Shown piece by piece: positions 27,497-42,500 of a stretch of DNA of 64,000 nt. This DNA comes from Apis mellifera (lineage: Eukaryota; Arthropoda; Insecta; Hymenoptera; Apidae). Where the stretch lies: the NCBI RefSeq assembly GCF_003254395.2, contig NC_037649.1:2331001-2395000 (forward strand). The letters are read 5' to 3'. Both the position numbers and the translations under genes were made by a program. Each line of letters opens with the position of its first letter. Position 1 is the stretch's first letter. The notes beneath the pieces were generated by a model. The model was not told the DNA's origin. It searched no databases and worked only from the letters and a program-made list of their open reading frames with translations.

Positions 27497-30400
27497 ATAC
27501 ACACTATAAATAAATAAAATTATGCATATCTTATTACTATTCGAATATACAATAATATTATACTTTATATTTTCTATTTTATTGTCATGAAGTTATTTTC
27601 ATTAATTGCTGGAATTGTTCCAGAGAAATAATGTTGTGTATAATCTATGACAAAATAATAAAATATACGAAAAATAAATATTTCATTTTTTTATATTATA
27701 ATCAATTTGCTAATATTTTTTAATGAAAATATCAAATATGATTATATTTAAATGATCTTCAATAAAAAATAATATACAATATGCATTTGTATTTAAAAAG
27801 TTAAGATATAATTAAATATACGAATATTTTTTTCTATCTCATTTATAAGTAAATTTTTTTTATACAAAATCAAATTTCTATAAACATGATTAAAGAAATG
27901 AATTTTAAATAGAGATTTGTTTTATTTTTTAAATACATTATTTTGGATATTTTGGATATTTTATGTTTTTTTATTACGTTTTGTATATTTTTATATAAAT
28001 AGAATTTTGCATAATTGCATAAATATCCGTAGTTATATTTGTAAGAAATGTTTTTCGTGAGAGAAATCAAAGGAAATTGTAATTTTCAAAATAGCTGCTA
28101 CCTTGGATAAATTTCGCGCTTCCAATTGTATGACAATTAACCGAGCACTGCTATATTTCGAGCAGCTTGAAGTAATCGAATAATTCTCGTTTCACGATCC
28201 ATTAAATGTTTAATCCGATTTAATATTTACTGGATCAAAATTTAATTAAAAAATCGATTAAAAAATTGTATTGTGTTCCAAAAAAGCAATAAAATTGAAT
28301 AACAATTTTTTGTGAGAAAAATAAAAATTCAAAATTATAAAAATAAACAATTATGCATTTGAAACATATATATACATATATATATATATACATATAAGAA
28401 TTGCATATCTATATTTTAAAATAAAAATACATAATCTAATATTACAAACCTTTTATTCTATTTCACATCAAATTTTTCTAAAATTTTAAAATTAAAAACA
28501 TTATTCAAATATACAACAATATATTAACATAATATTCTAAATAAAAGAAATAAAATAAAAGAAGCTGTGAATAATAGCAACATATTTCTGTTATAACACA
28601 AAGTTTATAAAATAAAAAATAATTCATTTATAGATAAATGCTCTATTTATTCATATCGATACTTCATACTCAAGTGGTATGAATATATTTGAATATACTT
28701 ATGCTGCCAAATATCCTATTATTTATATGCAATAGATTGAAAAAAGATAGTATTACGAAATTGGATATTTCATCAAATGAGTATAATATATATTTTATAA
28801 TCAAATGGTAATGTTGATAGTTTCACTGAATCAAACAGATGAGTATATCAAGCAAATTTTATGGATAAGAAAGACAAGATATGAAACGAACGTAAAATTT
28901 TTTTGTATTATAATAACATATTATATTATATGTTTTTAAATTTTAATTTCAAATTTCATTTTTATTAAATATGAATAATCGAACACTTATCGTATATATT
29001 TCTGCGCTAAAATTGTATGAATATCAATATTTCTTGAGATTAATGCTATATATAATTATATATAATCATATAAACTATTTCTTCCAGTTGCAAAATAATT
29101 CCTGAAGCATAAATGGAAATGAAATATAAATGGTTTTTATTCAAAGTTAATTCAACAATGGATTATGTAAATAAATATATAGAACCAAAATCCTATCTTT
29201 AGAATATTTTTAAAGCATACTCTCATTAAAATATTAAATTTTTAAGCATTTAAAAGAATGTATTAGAAAAAATAATTATGTATAATTTATTATGTAGAAC
29301 ATATGTTCTTCAAACGTAAAATGTAATAAAACCAGATTAATTTGCAAAATATGTTTTGTATCTGTATGTAGATAAATATTACAAAGATTAGATTCATAAA
29401 AGTTCATAAAAGAGATTACAAAAAAATGATTAAATAAATTTTTAAATAATTTATAATAACACATGTTTTGTAAAAATATATTGAAATTTATTTAAATATT
29501 TTCATTTTCCAAAATTTAATTATAAAAAAATAATTATTACATGAAATTATTAATCAACAATGTATTAATAATATTAAAAAAGGTCAACCGTAATTTATTT
29601 TTTTTAAATTAAGTTGTTTTAAAAATTTGACTATTTATGCAAAACTATAAGACAGATTCGATAAAATAAGTTTCAATAAAATAAGTTTTAATCACTCAAG
29701 TTTTATTGTTTAAGAATCAAATAATTTTTTACGCACTTTTGTATTAATCTAAATACAATTGTAAAAATTGTTTTTCATGTTAAATTATTTTGAAGATAAA
29801 AGATATCGATTTTTACTATATTTATTATATTTATTATTTATTTAAATAGCTAAAGAAATTTTTTTTTAATATTTCTGTCAATTTATCAATATCATTTTTT
29901 CTTTATAAAGTCAATTTTGATTTATTGTCACAAGATTTTTTTTTGCCAAGATACACGATTTTGAAATTATTTCAGAAATATTAAAAATCATAAAATGTTT
30001 AAAATGTACACAAATCTCGCATGAAGGAATGTAAAAAGCTTACAGTTTTTATCTTTTTCAAATCCAACATCAAGAAAACAAGACAATGACTAACACTCAA
30101 ATTGTTTAATTTTAATCAGAAAATTGTACAACGTTACGAAAGAGAAATCGAGATCGAGAAACGAAGAACAAAAACATAATTGGTGTAAGAAAGAGTGCTT
30201 GTTACTGAATACGAACGTTTTACTACGACAAAATTACGTACGTCAGTGAACAATAGCGACATTAAACGGATTTTTCACCGTTCCAGAGTCCAATTTGCCG
30301 AGAGCACGAACGATTTCATCTTGTTTATCTTCGTTTGATCGCGTAAAACACGTACAACTATATAGTTATTTATACCTAGTAACGAAGGCAATTAAGCTGG

Positions 30401-31719
30401 GAACATGGTCTCATATCACGCACTAAGAATAATTAGGAAGCATCGTATTTACGCATACCAATTGGATTTTCAAATCCACAGGGAATATTTGATTTATATC
30501 GTATATAATTCTAGGAATTATAATAATTGTTTTTATAATTAAGAACAGTAAGTTAGCTTATGATCTTAAAAAAACTTGAAATTTCTTTTAACTCGCTAGT
30601 AGTTATTTGGTATATTTTCTCTTCTATTGCAAGTCTTTGTTTGATCTTTTTGACTTAACCGGTATTCTATTGCGACGGTATACAAGATTCCTTCATTATC
30701 TCAATAGGATATGTATATATTCATTTTTAATGTTGCACATTGTTGCAAATATAATTTATTAATATGATTCTTTTGACCATATCAGCATTTTGTGAATATA
30801 AATTGGCAATAATAAATGATGAATGATTGGAATAGTAAATGGTTGATTAGAAAGATTTTCTATTTATTATGTTTTTTTTCTTTTTAGAATATAGAATGAA
30901 ATATGATTTAGATATAAATTTGCATTTGTTATTACTAAGAATTTAATTAAAATTCAGTTCGTGCTATTAAGTAAATGTAAATCACATATCTTTTAATATA
31001 AATGTTTCATTTGCCATTTAATATTTTCGTTATAAAATGAAACTTCTTAAATCAAACATTACGATAATAATTTAAAATAAATTTTTTTTTTTTTTAAATT
31101 CTATCTCTAATAACTCTCTAAATTCTAATTCTTTTCTATTTTTCTTAATAATTTGCAGAAATTAGAATTTAATTTTTTTATATTATAAATATTATAATAT
31201 AAAGCATATTAAACTAAAGAATATATAAAACTATTAATTTTAATAATAACGTGAAGTATATTTTAATATAATTTCAACTTATAATTATTAATTATTATTA
31301 ATTATACTTGGAAAGTCTGCAAATCATGCATCCGACACAAATTGATAATAATATATTTTTTAGAAAACTAACATATATAATATTAATATCTCCAGTCATT
31401 GTTAATAATAAAGATGAAATTATGGGAGTATTAAATATAAAAACGATTAAATTTCACAAATTAGATTTCAATATCTTAAGTCGATATTTTTTTGATAAAT
31501 ATAAGAAAAGAAAATGCATTGAATGAGAATGAATGATAAGGAATAAAAAACAATCAGAAAAAATACGAGTGAGCAAGATTACAATTGGATATATGATTAT
31601 CATTTGATATCGTGTTTTATACAGATATTCGAAAAAGTAAAATTCCGAGAATTTACCAATATTATCTTACTCGACTTTGTCGTGTCATTGAGGAAAAAAG
31701 ATAGAGAAAGGTAGAAAGG

Positions 31720-31795
<76 letters not shown>

Positions 31796-34700
31796 TATAA
31801 AATAGAGTGTAACAATTGTTCAGCAAGATTAATTTTTAGTAATTGAAAAATCTATGGATATCTATGAAAATCAATATAAATATAATAAAATCTCAATAAT
31901 TTAATTAAAATCATTTATAATAATATAATACAAAAATTGTAAATTAATTATATTTTTTATTCTAAGATTTCCTAAGAATTCTAGAAATTAATAAAAATAA
32001 ACACTCACAAATAAGCAAACAAATTGGTATACATATACACTTACGATATTAATATAATTAGAAATATAATCAAGTTCAATATATACTTATAAATTCCAAT
32101 CAATTTTAATAATAATAAAATTCCTAAATTTCGATTATTGATTATTGAAATAAAATATCAAAGAATATATTTTTAATCATTTCATACAAACTAATTTTGA
32201 ACTTTAGAATGAATATTATAAGTACTATAAGTTATAATATAGTTATAATATAAGTTAGAATATATATTATATAGAAAATATAAAATAATTAATTCGATAT
32301 TAGAAAGATTCGCACTTTTCACAAATATTTCAGTAAGTGGTAATTCTATAACTGATAATGTACTATTCTTATTCAGGAATATTCAAGTTAATGCTCGCTT
32401 TTGAATTGAACTGGAGGGACAATGTGAAAAAAATTATTGTATTCATAAAAAATTCGAATTTATTCAACCAGAATTTGACTTAGCAGAACTACTGAGAGAA
32501 GAAATTTTTCAATAATTTTTTACCTATTTTAGCTATTTTCATGACCTTATTATTAGTACTATCTCATCTATATTAGAGATTAGAGATTATTTAACAATAA
32601 TCGAATCGATAAATTATTATTAATCGATCTCCTTTTGTTTTTAAGTTCCTCAAATTCTCAAATTCTTTGATCAGATTGTTTAATAATACATTTATATTTT
32701 TCAAAATATTTACTTTTAGTAGAAGCGATATAGGTAAGCGAGATGATAAAATCAGTCAAGCGTTTAAAATTTACATGCCTGAAAAATGCTAGAAATATAT
32801 TAAAGAAGAAATTTCTCGAGTCTCCTTCAAGGTCGTTCGATATCAATTCAGAATTAGTTTTTTCTTTCAAGTACCTAAGTCAGCAGTAAAGACTTTCTTG
32901 GCAACTCTGAATACGAGATGCGTATAACCTTGAATATGACTACTAAAATCAATGTCATCATTTAATATCAATTTTAATTTACAATCTCACTATTTTGTCT
33001 GAATTCGAGTCTACTTGATTTATTGTTCTATCATTTGAAATACTTATAAGATATTCGAAATGATTGAAAATTATATGTATATATTATATCTTTAATTATA
33101 ATCAATTTATTGGATTTCTAAGATTTTGAATACATAAAATAATATGAGAAAACAATAGTACTCAAAATATACTCTAAATAGAGAAAAAATTTTGATTACA
33201 CATAATTACATTTGATTACATAAATGCAATTGGATCAGCTACACATATAAAAGATAATATTGATATTTAAAATAAAGATAATAAAATATAAAGATAATTA
33301 AAAGATAATATCATGAAAAGGATAAGAACGCCATTTGCTTGCTCAATTATTTTAGTTGTAATCAGAAATGTTTACCAAACTATTAGCATATATTCTTACA
33401 TTTTTTTTATAATATATTCATTTAATTTAGTTTAATCCTATTAGTTTATTTTCATTAGCAAAATCACGTGATAAATATATTTTTGTAAAATAAAAAAAAT
33501 CAATTACCAATAATAAATTGATCTTGAATTATTAAATAGTATAGTGAATATTGAATTACGTAATCAACTCATTTCAAAACAGTCATCATTTCCTAATTAA
33601 GTAACGATAGTGAATTATCAATTATAAAACAGAAAAAAAAATTATTAATTCTAAAGCTACTATTGTACATAGTCTAAAAATATTTGAATAATCAATGAAT
33701 TTTTTCAAAACTAATTTAGAAACTTGAAAAACTTATACAATATACATTCGATAAATAAAAGAAATAGTATACAATTGTAAATTAAATAATAATTTAAATA
33801 ATCAATTATAATCTCTTTGCTTTTGTCAATCTTTTTAAAATTTGAAGATAAATAAATTGTAAAGAATTTTCTATATAAAGTTTCTCTATAAAGTTTCTTT
33901 TAATATAATGTTGCCAAATAAATTTTTTCTGTGGGAATTTGTTAAAAAAACTCTTTTAAAGTGAGAGAAAAGTAAGAATAGAAGAAACGAAAGTGAAGTA
34001 ATAAATAAAAAAAAAATTGATATTTTTTATGATTAAATTGCTATCTTTATCACAACAATACGATATATATAATAGAAAAATTTATTTATTTTTTCATTCG
34101 TTTATTTTTTTTTCCATTTATTCTTCCATTCTATTTTTCTGGCAATTTTACTCTTACAGAATGTTAATATATCTTTGAAAAGTTGTTTTTAGAGATTAAA
34201 ACAAACATAAAAGTTGATTTACAATTAAATGAAGTTTACATGAAGAGAAAGTAAGATGCAAATAGAGATCGCTATGTGACCATTTTCATGTCGTGTGTCG
34301 TTTCTTCTAATGCAAACTTAAATTACTTATAATTTAATAAATAATAAATAATAATAATAAATATCCTTTAAACAAAATGTAAACAACTTTTGTATCTGTT
34401 TTGATCATTATCAAATCGATCTTCCAAAAGTGTTCTATTACATTCTATAAATATATGAATATATAATGTATTTCTTTTATTATAAATTTTTATTCAATCT
34501 TTCCATAGAAATTTATTATATTGTATTTGTTTAATGCTTCTGTTAAGCTTTTCTATAAGTTTCTTTTCTTTTTTGATATGAAATGAATACATAATATGTT
34601 GTTTAAAGTTGATTTATTGCGTTATATATAAACTGTTCTGCTCTATTACTTTCTTCCATCTCTCAGAAAGTCTCATTAGTCCTCTTTTCAAAATTATTGA

Positions 34701-37700
34701 GGTTTACTTACAGAATACTTCTCGAGATACGTTTTTATTTCGCTTATGGATTGAAATTGTTTATCATGGAAGAAATTTCTTAATGTCAAATAATAATCGA
34801 ATAGAGCAAAATCAGGAAAATACGGAGGAGAATGTAGTAGAACGTTCCAATCAAACTGTAACAGCTTTTCTCTTACAGCCAATGCACACACGGTTTTGCA
34901 TGTCGTGATGAAAAACGATGCCTCGTCGGTTCGCCAATTCTGGTCGTTTTTTTTCTATAGCGGTTCTCAATTTATCAAGCTGATTGCAGTATTTGACAGA
35001 ATTGATGGTTTCACCTTGAGGAAGGAGCTCGTAGTAGACCTTTTCAATGTCATCAAATGGACAAAAGAACTTTCTTCGGGTGAAGTCCAAGTTTCGCGAC
35101 AGTTGAAGATTTATTGTTCTTAGGCAAAATGCATTTTTCATGCACATTTTGATACAAAATCCAAATCTCGTTTCCAATGATAAGCCTTTTTTAGAAAGGA
35201 TCTCTTTCATATCGTTGGAGAAATCGCAGAGTCGCGATTTATAAGGCCATCGATAGCTATGGAATCCAAACTTTACATCGATTGTTATATCCCATCCTGA
35301 TCAAATAATTATGTACCGTTGTTCTGGGAATATTAGTGGCATCCATTATCTCTCGCACACTATATCGCGGATTTTCAGCGAGCATAACCTTGTTAAGATT
35401 CATATTCGTCATTGTTGGGCGGCTGTTGTCTTCATTTTTCAAGTTAAAATTGCAGGCTCTAAATCTTTTAAACCATTAATATTGTAAACATATGTGAACG
35501 GTTGTAATAATCGTAACACCACTCCCGTATAAATCTCGTCTGCAGTATCATTTGCACTATTATCTTTTTTAAAGCAATGAAGCATAACATGGCGCAAATG
35601 GTTCCTTTAACTATCCATATTGAACGGCGTAGAAAAAAGTTTTAAAAGAGACTGTGTCACCAACGAAACGTATTTTAAAAGAGCTCTGGGATGATTGAAA
35701 AAAAATGCCATATGGCTAATAGATAAGCCTGCATATTTATGTAAAAATAGTTAATTAAAGTCATTCTTAGTATGGCGCGAAAGAAACTTATGGGAAACTT
35801 ACTTTAATATTCTTTGATGAGCTATAATTATTTTCTATTTAGAACTTCTATTTTATTTTTTTCTTTTATTGATAGATAAATAACTAATGATGATTTGTTA
35901 TGATCTTTTCTCTCTTATCATTAATTTTTATTGACTTCTCAAAGATTTATAAAAAAATCATATATTTCTTTATATTCTTCAAGAATAAAAAGATAAACAG
36001 TTGCTTTTGAAAAAGAGAAAATTGTCTGACATATGAATTAGGGTCATTGAGAGTACAAGTAGACAAATAAAGACACAATCAAGACTATTTTCAAGATTTA
36101 TAAAAGCATATATTATATTTATTGAATTGAAAACAAAAATAATTCTAAATACGAAATTTAAAAAAAGTCATAACATATTTATAGTTAATTTTTCTGCAAT
36201 CATTTATAAAAATATTGTATATAATAATTATTTCAAATTATAATATTGTATAAATAAATTCTTCGTTTATGATTCAAATATTTTTTTTTTTTTTTAATTA
36301 TTACTTATTACCATAATTTTCAAAAAAATAATAAAATAAGAAAATATAAAAATAAAATGTAGAAAACATTCAAATTATAAGTAAAATTTTAAGACATTGC
36401 AACGAATTATTGCAGCATATATTTGAATAAATTCTTATGTTATTCAAAATTCAATTGAATCGCTAGTGATACATTTAATAGATATTGTATTAAGATCAAT
36501 AGTCAAGATCTTAAACTTAACATTTAAAAGAAGTTATTTTATAATGAATTATTGTAGCATGTCATTTCAATAAATTCTGATATATTCAAAGTGCAATTGA
36601 ATCAATATGTTTACAATATTGTATTGAGATTGATAGTCAATGTTTCAAACGGAATATTTACAAGAAATAATTTTATTATGCAATCGTTCTTGATCTTGTG
36701 TTACAAGTATTTACATATATCTTGAAAATTGTTATCAGTATAAGAATATATCATAAGAAAAAATAAGAATGAATTGTATATTTCTTGAATGATTTTATCT
36801 GCAAAAAAATAATATGATTGTACGATGATTCCTTAATTTAAAAATTTGTCAAATATTTAAACAATAAATCAACAAGGACCATTATTAATCCATCGTTGCT
36901 TTATTAAATGTTATTTACTGAAAAATATGAATTAAAAATAATTCAAAATCCAGTTTGGTTAAATAAATTAATGGTTAAATAATTTTTATTTGACAATTTT
37001 TTTTTTATTCTTATGGTTCCAAAAATATTCAATGCTAATTCTTATTAAATCATTTTATATATGTATAATATATATAAAAACATATTGAAAAAATTATAAT
37101 AAAATTGACAATATTATATAAAAAAGGATTTTGCAAGACACATAAGATAAACCTTACCGTAGGTCAAAATTGGCAGTGTCTGCTTTGTACGTGGCTATCT
37201 AGTCATCTAAGAATTAATTTGTTAGTTGATGAGTTCTAATGATGAAATGAACCAAGCTGATAAATGGTTCAACGGAAATAGGCTATAAAATCATTGAGAT
37301 ATATATGTATGCATAATGAATTTAAAAGATATTCTTTACAATAACTGAAATCTTTAATATTTTAATATCTTTAATAATATTTTGGCTTTTTCTTCTTTGC
37401 CTTCAATGATATATTTCAATGATATTTATTAATATAAATTTAATATAAATTTTTTTAATTAACTTGATAAAAAAAAGTACTTATCAATTTTATGTTTGGG
37501 AACAGAATAATTCAAATATTATTATAATATATAATATTTTGTAACATACGCAACACTTTATTATTTAACGTATGAATGTTTTCTATTAAAATACTTATAT
37601 TTTATTTGTTGTATTTTTTCTATCTTTATATTAGAATTATCTATAAAAAAAATTTTTTATACCCAAAAGATAAAATTTTTTTCTTTGTCTCTTATGTATA

Positions 37701-39483
37701 AATAAATAAACTAAAATAAAATAAAGATTATAATTAATTTAAGTATATAAATCTTTCTATAAATTTATAAATTTGCATTCATATGCATTAATAGATATAT
37801 AAAGGAATATTTATACGAATAAATTCTAATAAAATCTTAGATCTTATTTTAATAAAATAAAATAAAAAGATAAATATAGGGTGTTAGTATATTCGATATA
37901 TATTATAATATTCGATGTTGAAAAATTGATTCTACAAACAAAAACCAATATAATAATTGCTATACAAAAATGTTAATTAAATCTTATTTATCAAGTCTGT
38001 CTTAGATGAAACGACATGAAAATAGAATCATTTTATCTAACGCTTAAATTATTAAATTATAAACTTAAATTATTTATAACTTAAATAAGTCTCAATCGAC
38101 ATTTCTATATTTCAATTTTTATGTTCATTTTGGCTTCTAATCTATCTTTTAAAAGTATAATTGAAATACTAAATTAAAAAAAAAAAAAAAAAAACTAAAT
38201 GGATTAGTTTCTTAAGAATAAAATCATGTTTATTACATAAATTCGAATTCAAATTAAAATACATCTTATATTCAATTAAGGATTAAAAACTTTAATATTT
38301 TTATTCTTTTTTATTCTCCCCTATTTTATAATTCCTTTTAATATGTTATTACTTGATTTTATAAAAATTCTTTAACGAATATCAAAGATTCGATTAACTG
38401 AAAATTCATTTTAACGGAAATCGAAAATTTATTATCTCAAAAATAAAAAGAAAATAAAAGATATTGTTAAAAATCAAAAGAAAAAATTAGTAGAATTTTA
38501 AATAAAAAAATCAATAAGAAAAATTTAATATGACAACTTGTTAATAAAAATCTAAACTAATAATAAAATTTTAAACAAAATCAAAGAAATCATAATCAAA
38601 AGAAAATTATTGTTATAGACCAATACGAAAACACAAAAAATCTAATAGTCGACAAATATTTTTTATCTTTTCAATCGTGTCTGCTAAAGTTATATTCTCT
38701 CTTATTTTTTTCTTATTACTAATTATTTATCACGATCAACTCATAAATATACCAAAAATTATAGAATACAATCCGTATATTATATAATTGGTTTAATCGT
38801 GTCTATACATCAGGAAACGCGTCGGTGTTCTAAAGGAATTTCGAAATTGAATAATTTTAAACAAACGCAATTGAGATCAGTCATCGACCCGGACCAGAAC
38901 AGGAACTAACTTCAAGGTGAAATTATTCATTAAATGCAACCTTAAAGGCAACAGAGGAAGATGATTAAAACTCTTCTATTATATATTACATTTATTTAAA
39001 AAAAAATCGTAGGATAATAAATTCTTTATAATTTATATAATAATGTTTATCAACATTTAATCAATACAGACTTATCTTTTATTTAATTAAATAATTTATA
39101 ACTTTTTAAATATAATTAAAATTAATAAAAATACATTTTTAATAATATAAAGTTAAAGATTATATTATCATTATAATATTTGTCAAAAATAAAATTCTTA
39201 GTTCGAATTTATTTTCAGAATCGATTTTCTAGATTGCTAAAGATGAAAATTACGATTAGTTTTTACGGAAATGTACTTTTAAAATAAAGTACAAAAAAAT
39301 AATTCAAGAATTTTAATAAATATGATTTTCCACGAGAACATATGATTAATATAGATTAATATAGATCCATGAATTATCAATCTCTAAATATTTGAATACA
39401 TAATTCATTAATTTTTGATATTTAAAACTATTTAAAACTTTGATATTATTAAATTTATTTTATTAAAGATTATTTTATTTTTA

Positions 39484-39514
<31 letters not shown>

Positions 39515-42500
39515 AAACTATGACTATGATTTTCGAATTCAAAAAAAACCTCAAAATAAAAAATTTGAATTAAAAATTTCGCTTAAGCAATATTCAAAAT
39601 ATAATATTTTATTTTTAAGAATGTATAAATCGCAAATACACGCAAAGTAAAGAGAGAATATTAATGATGATATTAAATGAAATATTAATAAACTATCATA
39701 AAATATAAACTATCATAAATATCAATAATAATAAACTAATATTAATAAATTGTAGCAAATATAAAATATTAAATATATAATTACGATAAATTTTTAATAT
39801 CTTTTTAAATATCTATTGCAATAGATTATTTTTTTCCATATAGATATAACAATACAAAAGTAAGTAAATTAATATTTTAATTTTTTATTATTTATTTTAA
39901 TACTAAAATTCTAAAATATATTATATATATTTATATATAAATATATATAAATTTTAAAATACTAAAATAATATAAATAATTACAAATAAAAATTAACTTT
40001 TCCTTTAAATTTTCTCTATAAATAAAATATTATTTGATTATAAAAAAAAAATTACAATTAAATTATAATTTTTTGATTTTAAAACCTAGGATAATTGCTG
40101 TCATTTATATATATTAAATAAACAATCTTCTCTGAATAAACACAATTTTGTTTGAATTAGATTAGTGACTATTTTAAGTTTCTTATTATCTAATAATTAT
40201 CACAAACTTGACCACATTTCCGTCTGCTTATAGCAAAATTTTCATAAGATATTTCCTTTACATTTTAAATAACTTTGTTTAAATTTGATAAAAATATAAA
40301 AATTTAAAGAAATTAAATCACATTTGAAAATGATAAAATTAAAATAGAATTTTAAATTTTGAGTATAAGCCTATAGAATATATTTAACTGTTAAAAATTC
40401 TTTTGATAGGAAATTAATAATTTTCAAAAAATTTGAAAGAGATGAGTAAAATACTTTATTATTTAAATATTGATATAACAATTAATAAATAATGGTAGAA
40501 AAAATTGTATAAATTCGACAAAAAAAAAATAATATATAAATGTAAATTTAAAATAATTTATTAATGAAAAAAAATAAGTCAATATTTTCATAATTTAAAG
40601 ATTATTAGAATTCATTAAAGAATATTCTATTTGATGTAAATCATTATAAATTGGAATTATAACAAAATTTCATAATCTCAAGATACAATCTTAACTTTTA
40701 TTGCTATTTTTAAGATTTTCAAAATTAATAGCAATAAGATATTTCCCATAATTTTCATCTCATAAATTAATAAAATTCTATATGTTTTCCGGCAATGTTT
40801 TGTATAATAATGTCATAAAAGTCGATTTATAGCATCATAAATTTCCTAGAATTGAGATAACTTCATCACGAGACTATATTGATACAAAGAGAAACTACAA
40901 TTTTTTTTTTTTTTTTTTTTTATAATAATGAAAGTATACAAATTGGATTATACAAAATATCATAATTGGCTACTTTCTCAATAATTGATCGAGATAGTGA
41001 TAAATCAACTTGATTTCCAATATAAAGATTATTCTAAGTCTATTTTTCATTCTCTTTAACTTTTTTTAGAATTCAATAAGCTTTAAATTTTTAAATAATT
41101 ATTTAGACAGTTACATATTTTCAAAAATATTAAAAAATATTTTACATTAAATATACAAATATTTGTATAGATTGTTTTTTTATATTTACATTTTACAAAA
41201 TTGAATAATAAATAGTTTTTGTTGCATATCTTGTAATATTTTTTAAATATTATTTAAAATTTTAATATTAAAAAATTATATGTAAAAATATATTTTATTA
41301 AAATTGTCATAAATATTTCACATTATATTTTTTTTAAATATATTAAATTTTAAAAACTTTTAAAAATAATATAAATTATAAAAATTCCATTGATTTTTTT
41401 AAAAAGAAGAAGATAAAGTACAATGTTACACAATGGTACGTATTGATTACATAAGAAATTCTAACATCCTCTAAATTACTAGTAAAAAATTCTACAATCA
41501 TTTCCAATATTGTAAAAATAATTTTGTCTTACGCTATCTTATATAAGTAAAATTATGTATATTAATTATGTATGTATAATTTTAAACATTTTACATAAGT
41601 ATAAACAATCGTTTATAAATATTTTATTTTAGATTAGTGATAATAATATTAAATTAATTATGGAAGTAATAATTAAAAATAATATGACAGATTCCATAAA
41701 TAAATTTATTTTTAAATTACTTTCTTTTAAATTTGTATATTAAACTTTATCTATTAAAAAATTTATCAACTTATTATTTTACTTAAATCAATTTTTCTTA
41801 AATTAAATATATATATATATATGAAATTATTAATTAAATAGATGAAAATAAAGTTTTAAATAATTAAATCTATGTAGTTTTTATATTAAGAAAACTTTTA
41901 AATTAAAAAATCTAATAATAATGAAAATATCAAGAAAATATTAAATTATAAATATCAAAATAAATTATCTAATACTTGTAAAACATCAAAATTATTCCAA
42001 GCAATCAAAAATGTCCAAGCAATTTTATTATTATATATTAGTTTTTAAAAATCATTTTTGTAATATTATTGTATACATTTGTATTATTTTATTATAAGTT
42101 ATGTATTATATGTATTATTATATATTATTGTAGATTATTATATGTATTATATATATTTTATGTATTATTAATATTATATAAAAGAAAATATAAAAAATTG
42201 ATAAAAATTTTTATAAAAATTGTTTAATTTAAAAAATAAGATTAAATAATAAATTAATTTAGATGATTTAATAGCTTTCCTATAAATGAAATTTTTATTC
42301 TGAAAATAAAATTAGAAATGTATACAGAATATTTGATTTTGATTTCTAAATTACTTATAAGCTACTCATTGTATAATAAAATATTAGATAAGAATAATTT
42401 CAAGACAATCTGATATAATTACTGATATGATGTAATAATTTTTTTACATTAATGAAGATAATAAATATGTAAAGATCATATGAAAGTATATATGATAATA

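Noticed and set aside
31600..31815. Poly Ser-Leu minus ORF
   Set aside because: Translation of the (GA)n array.
34609..35123. Plus-strand ORFs at 34609-34908 and 34896-35123
   Set aside because: Antisense shadows of the mariner transposase remnant.
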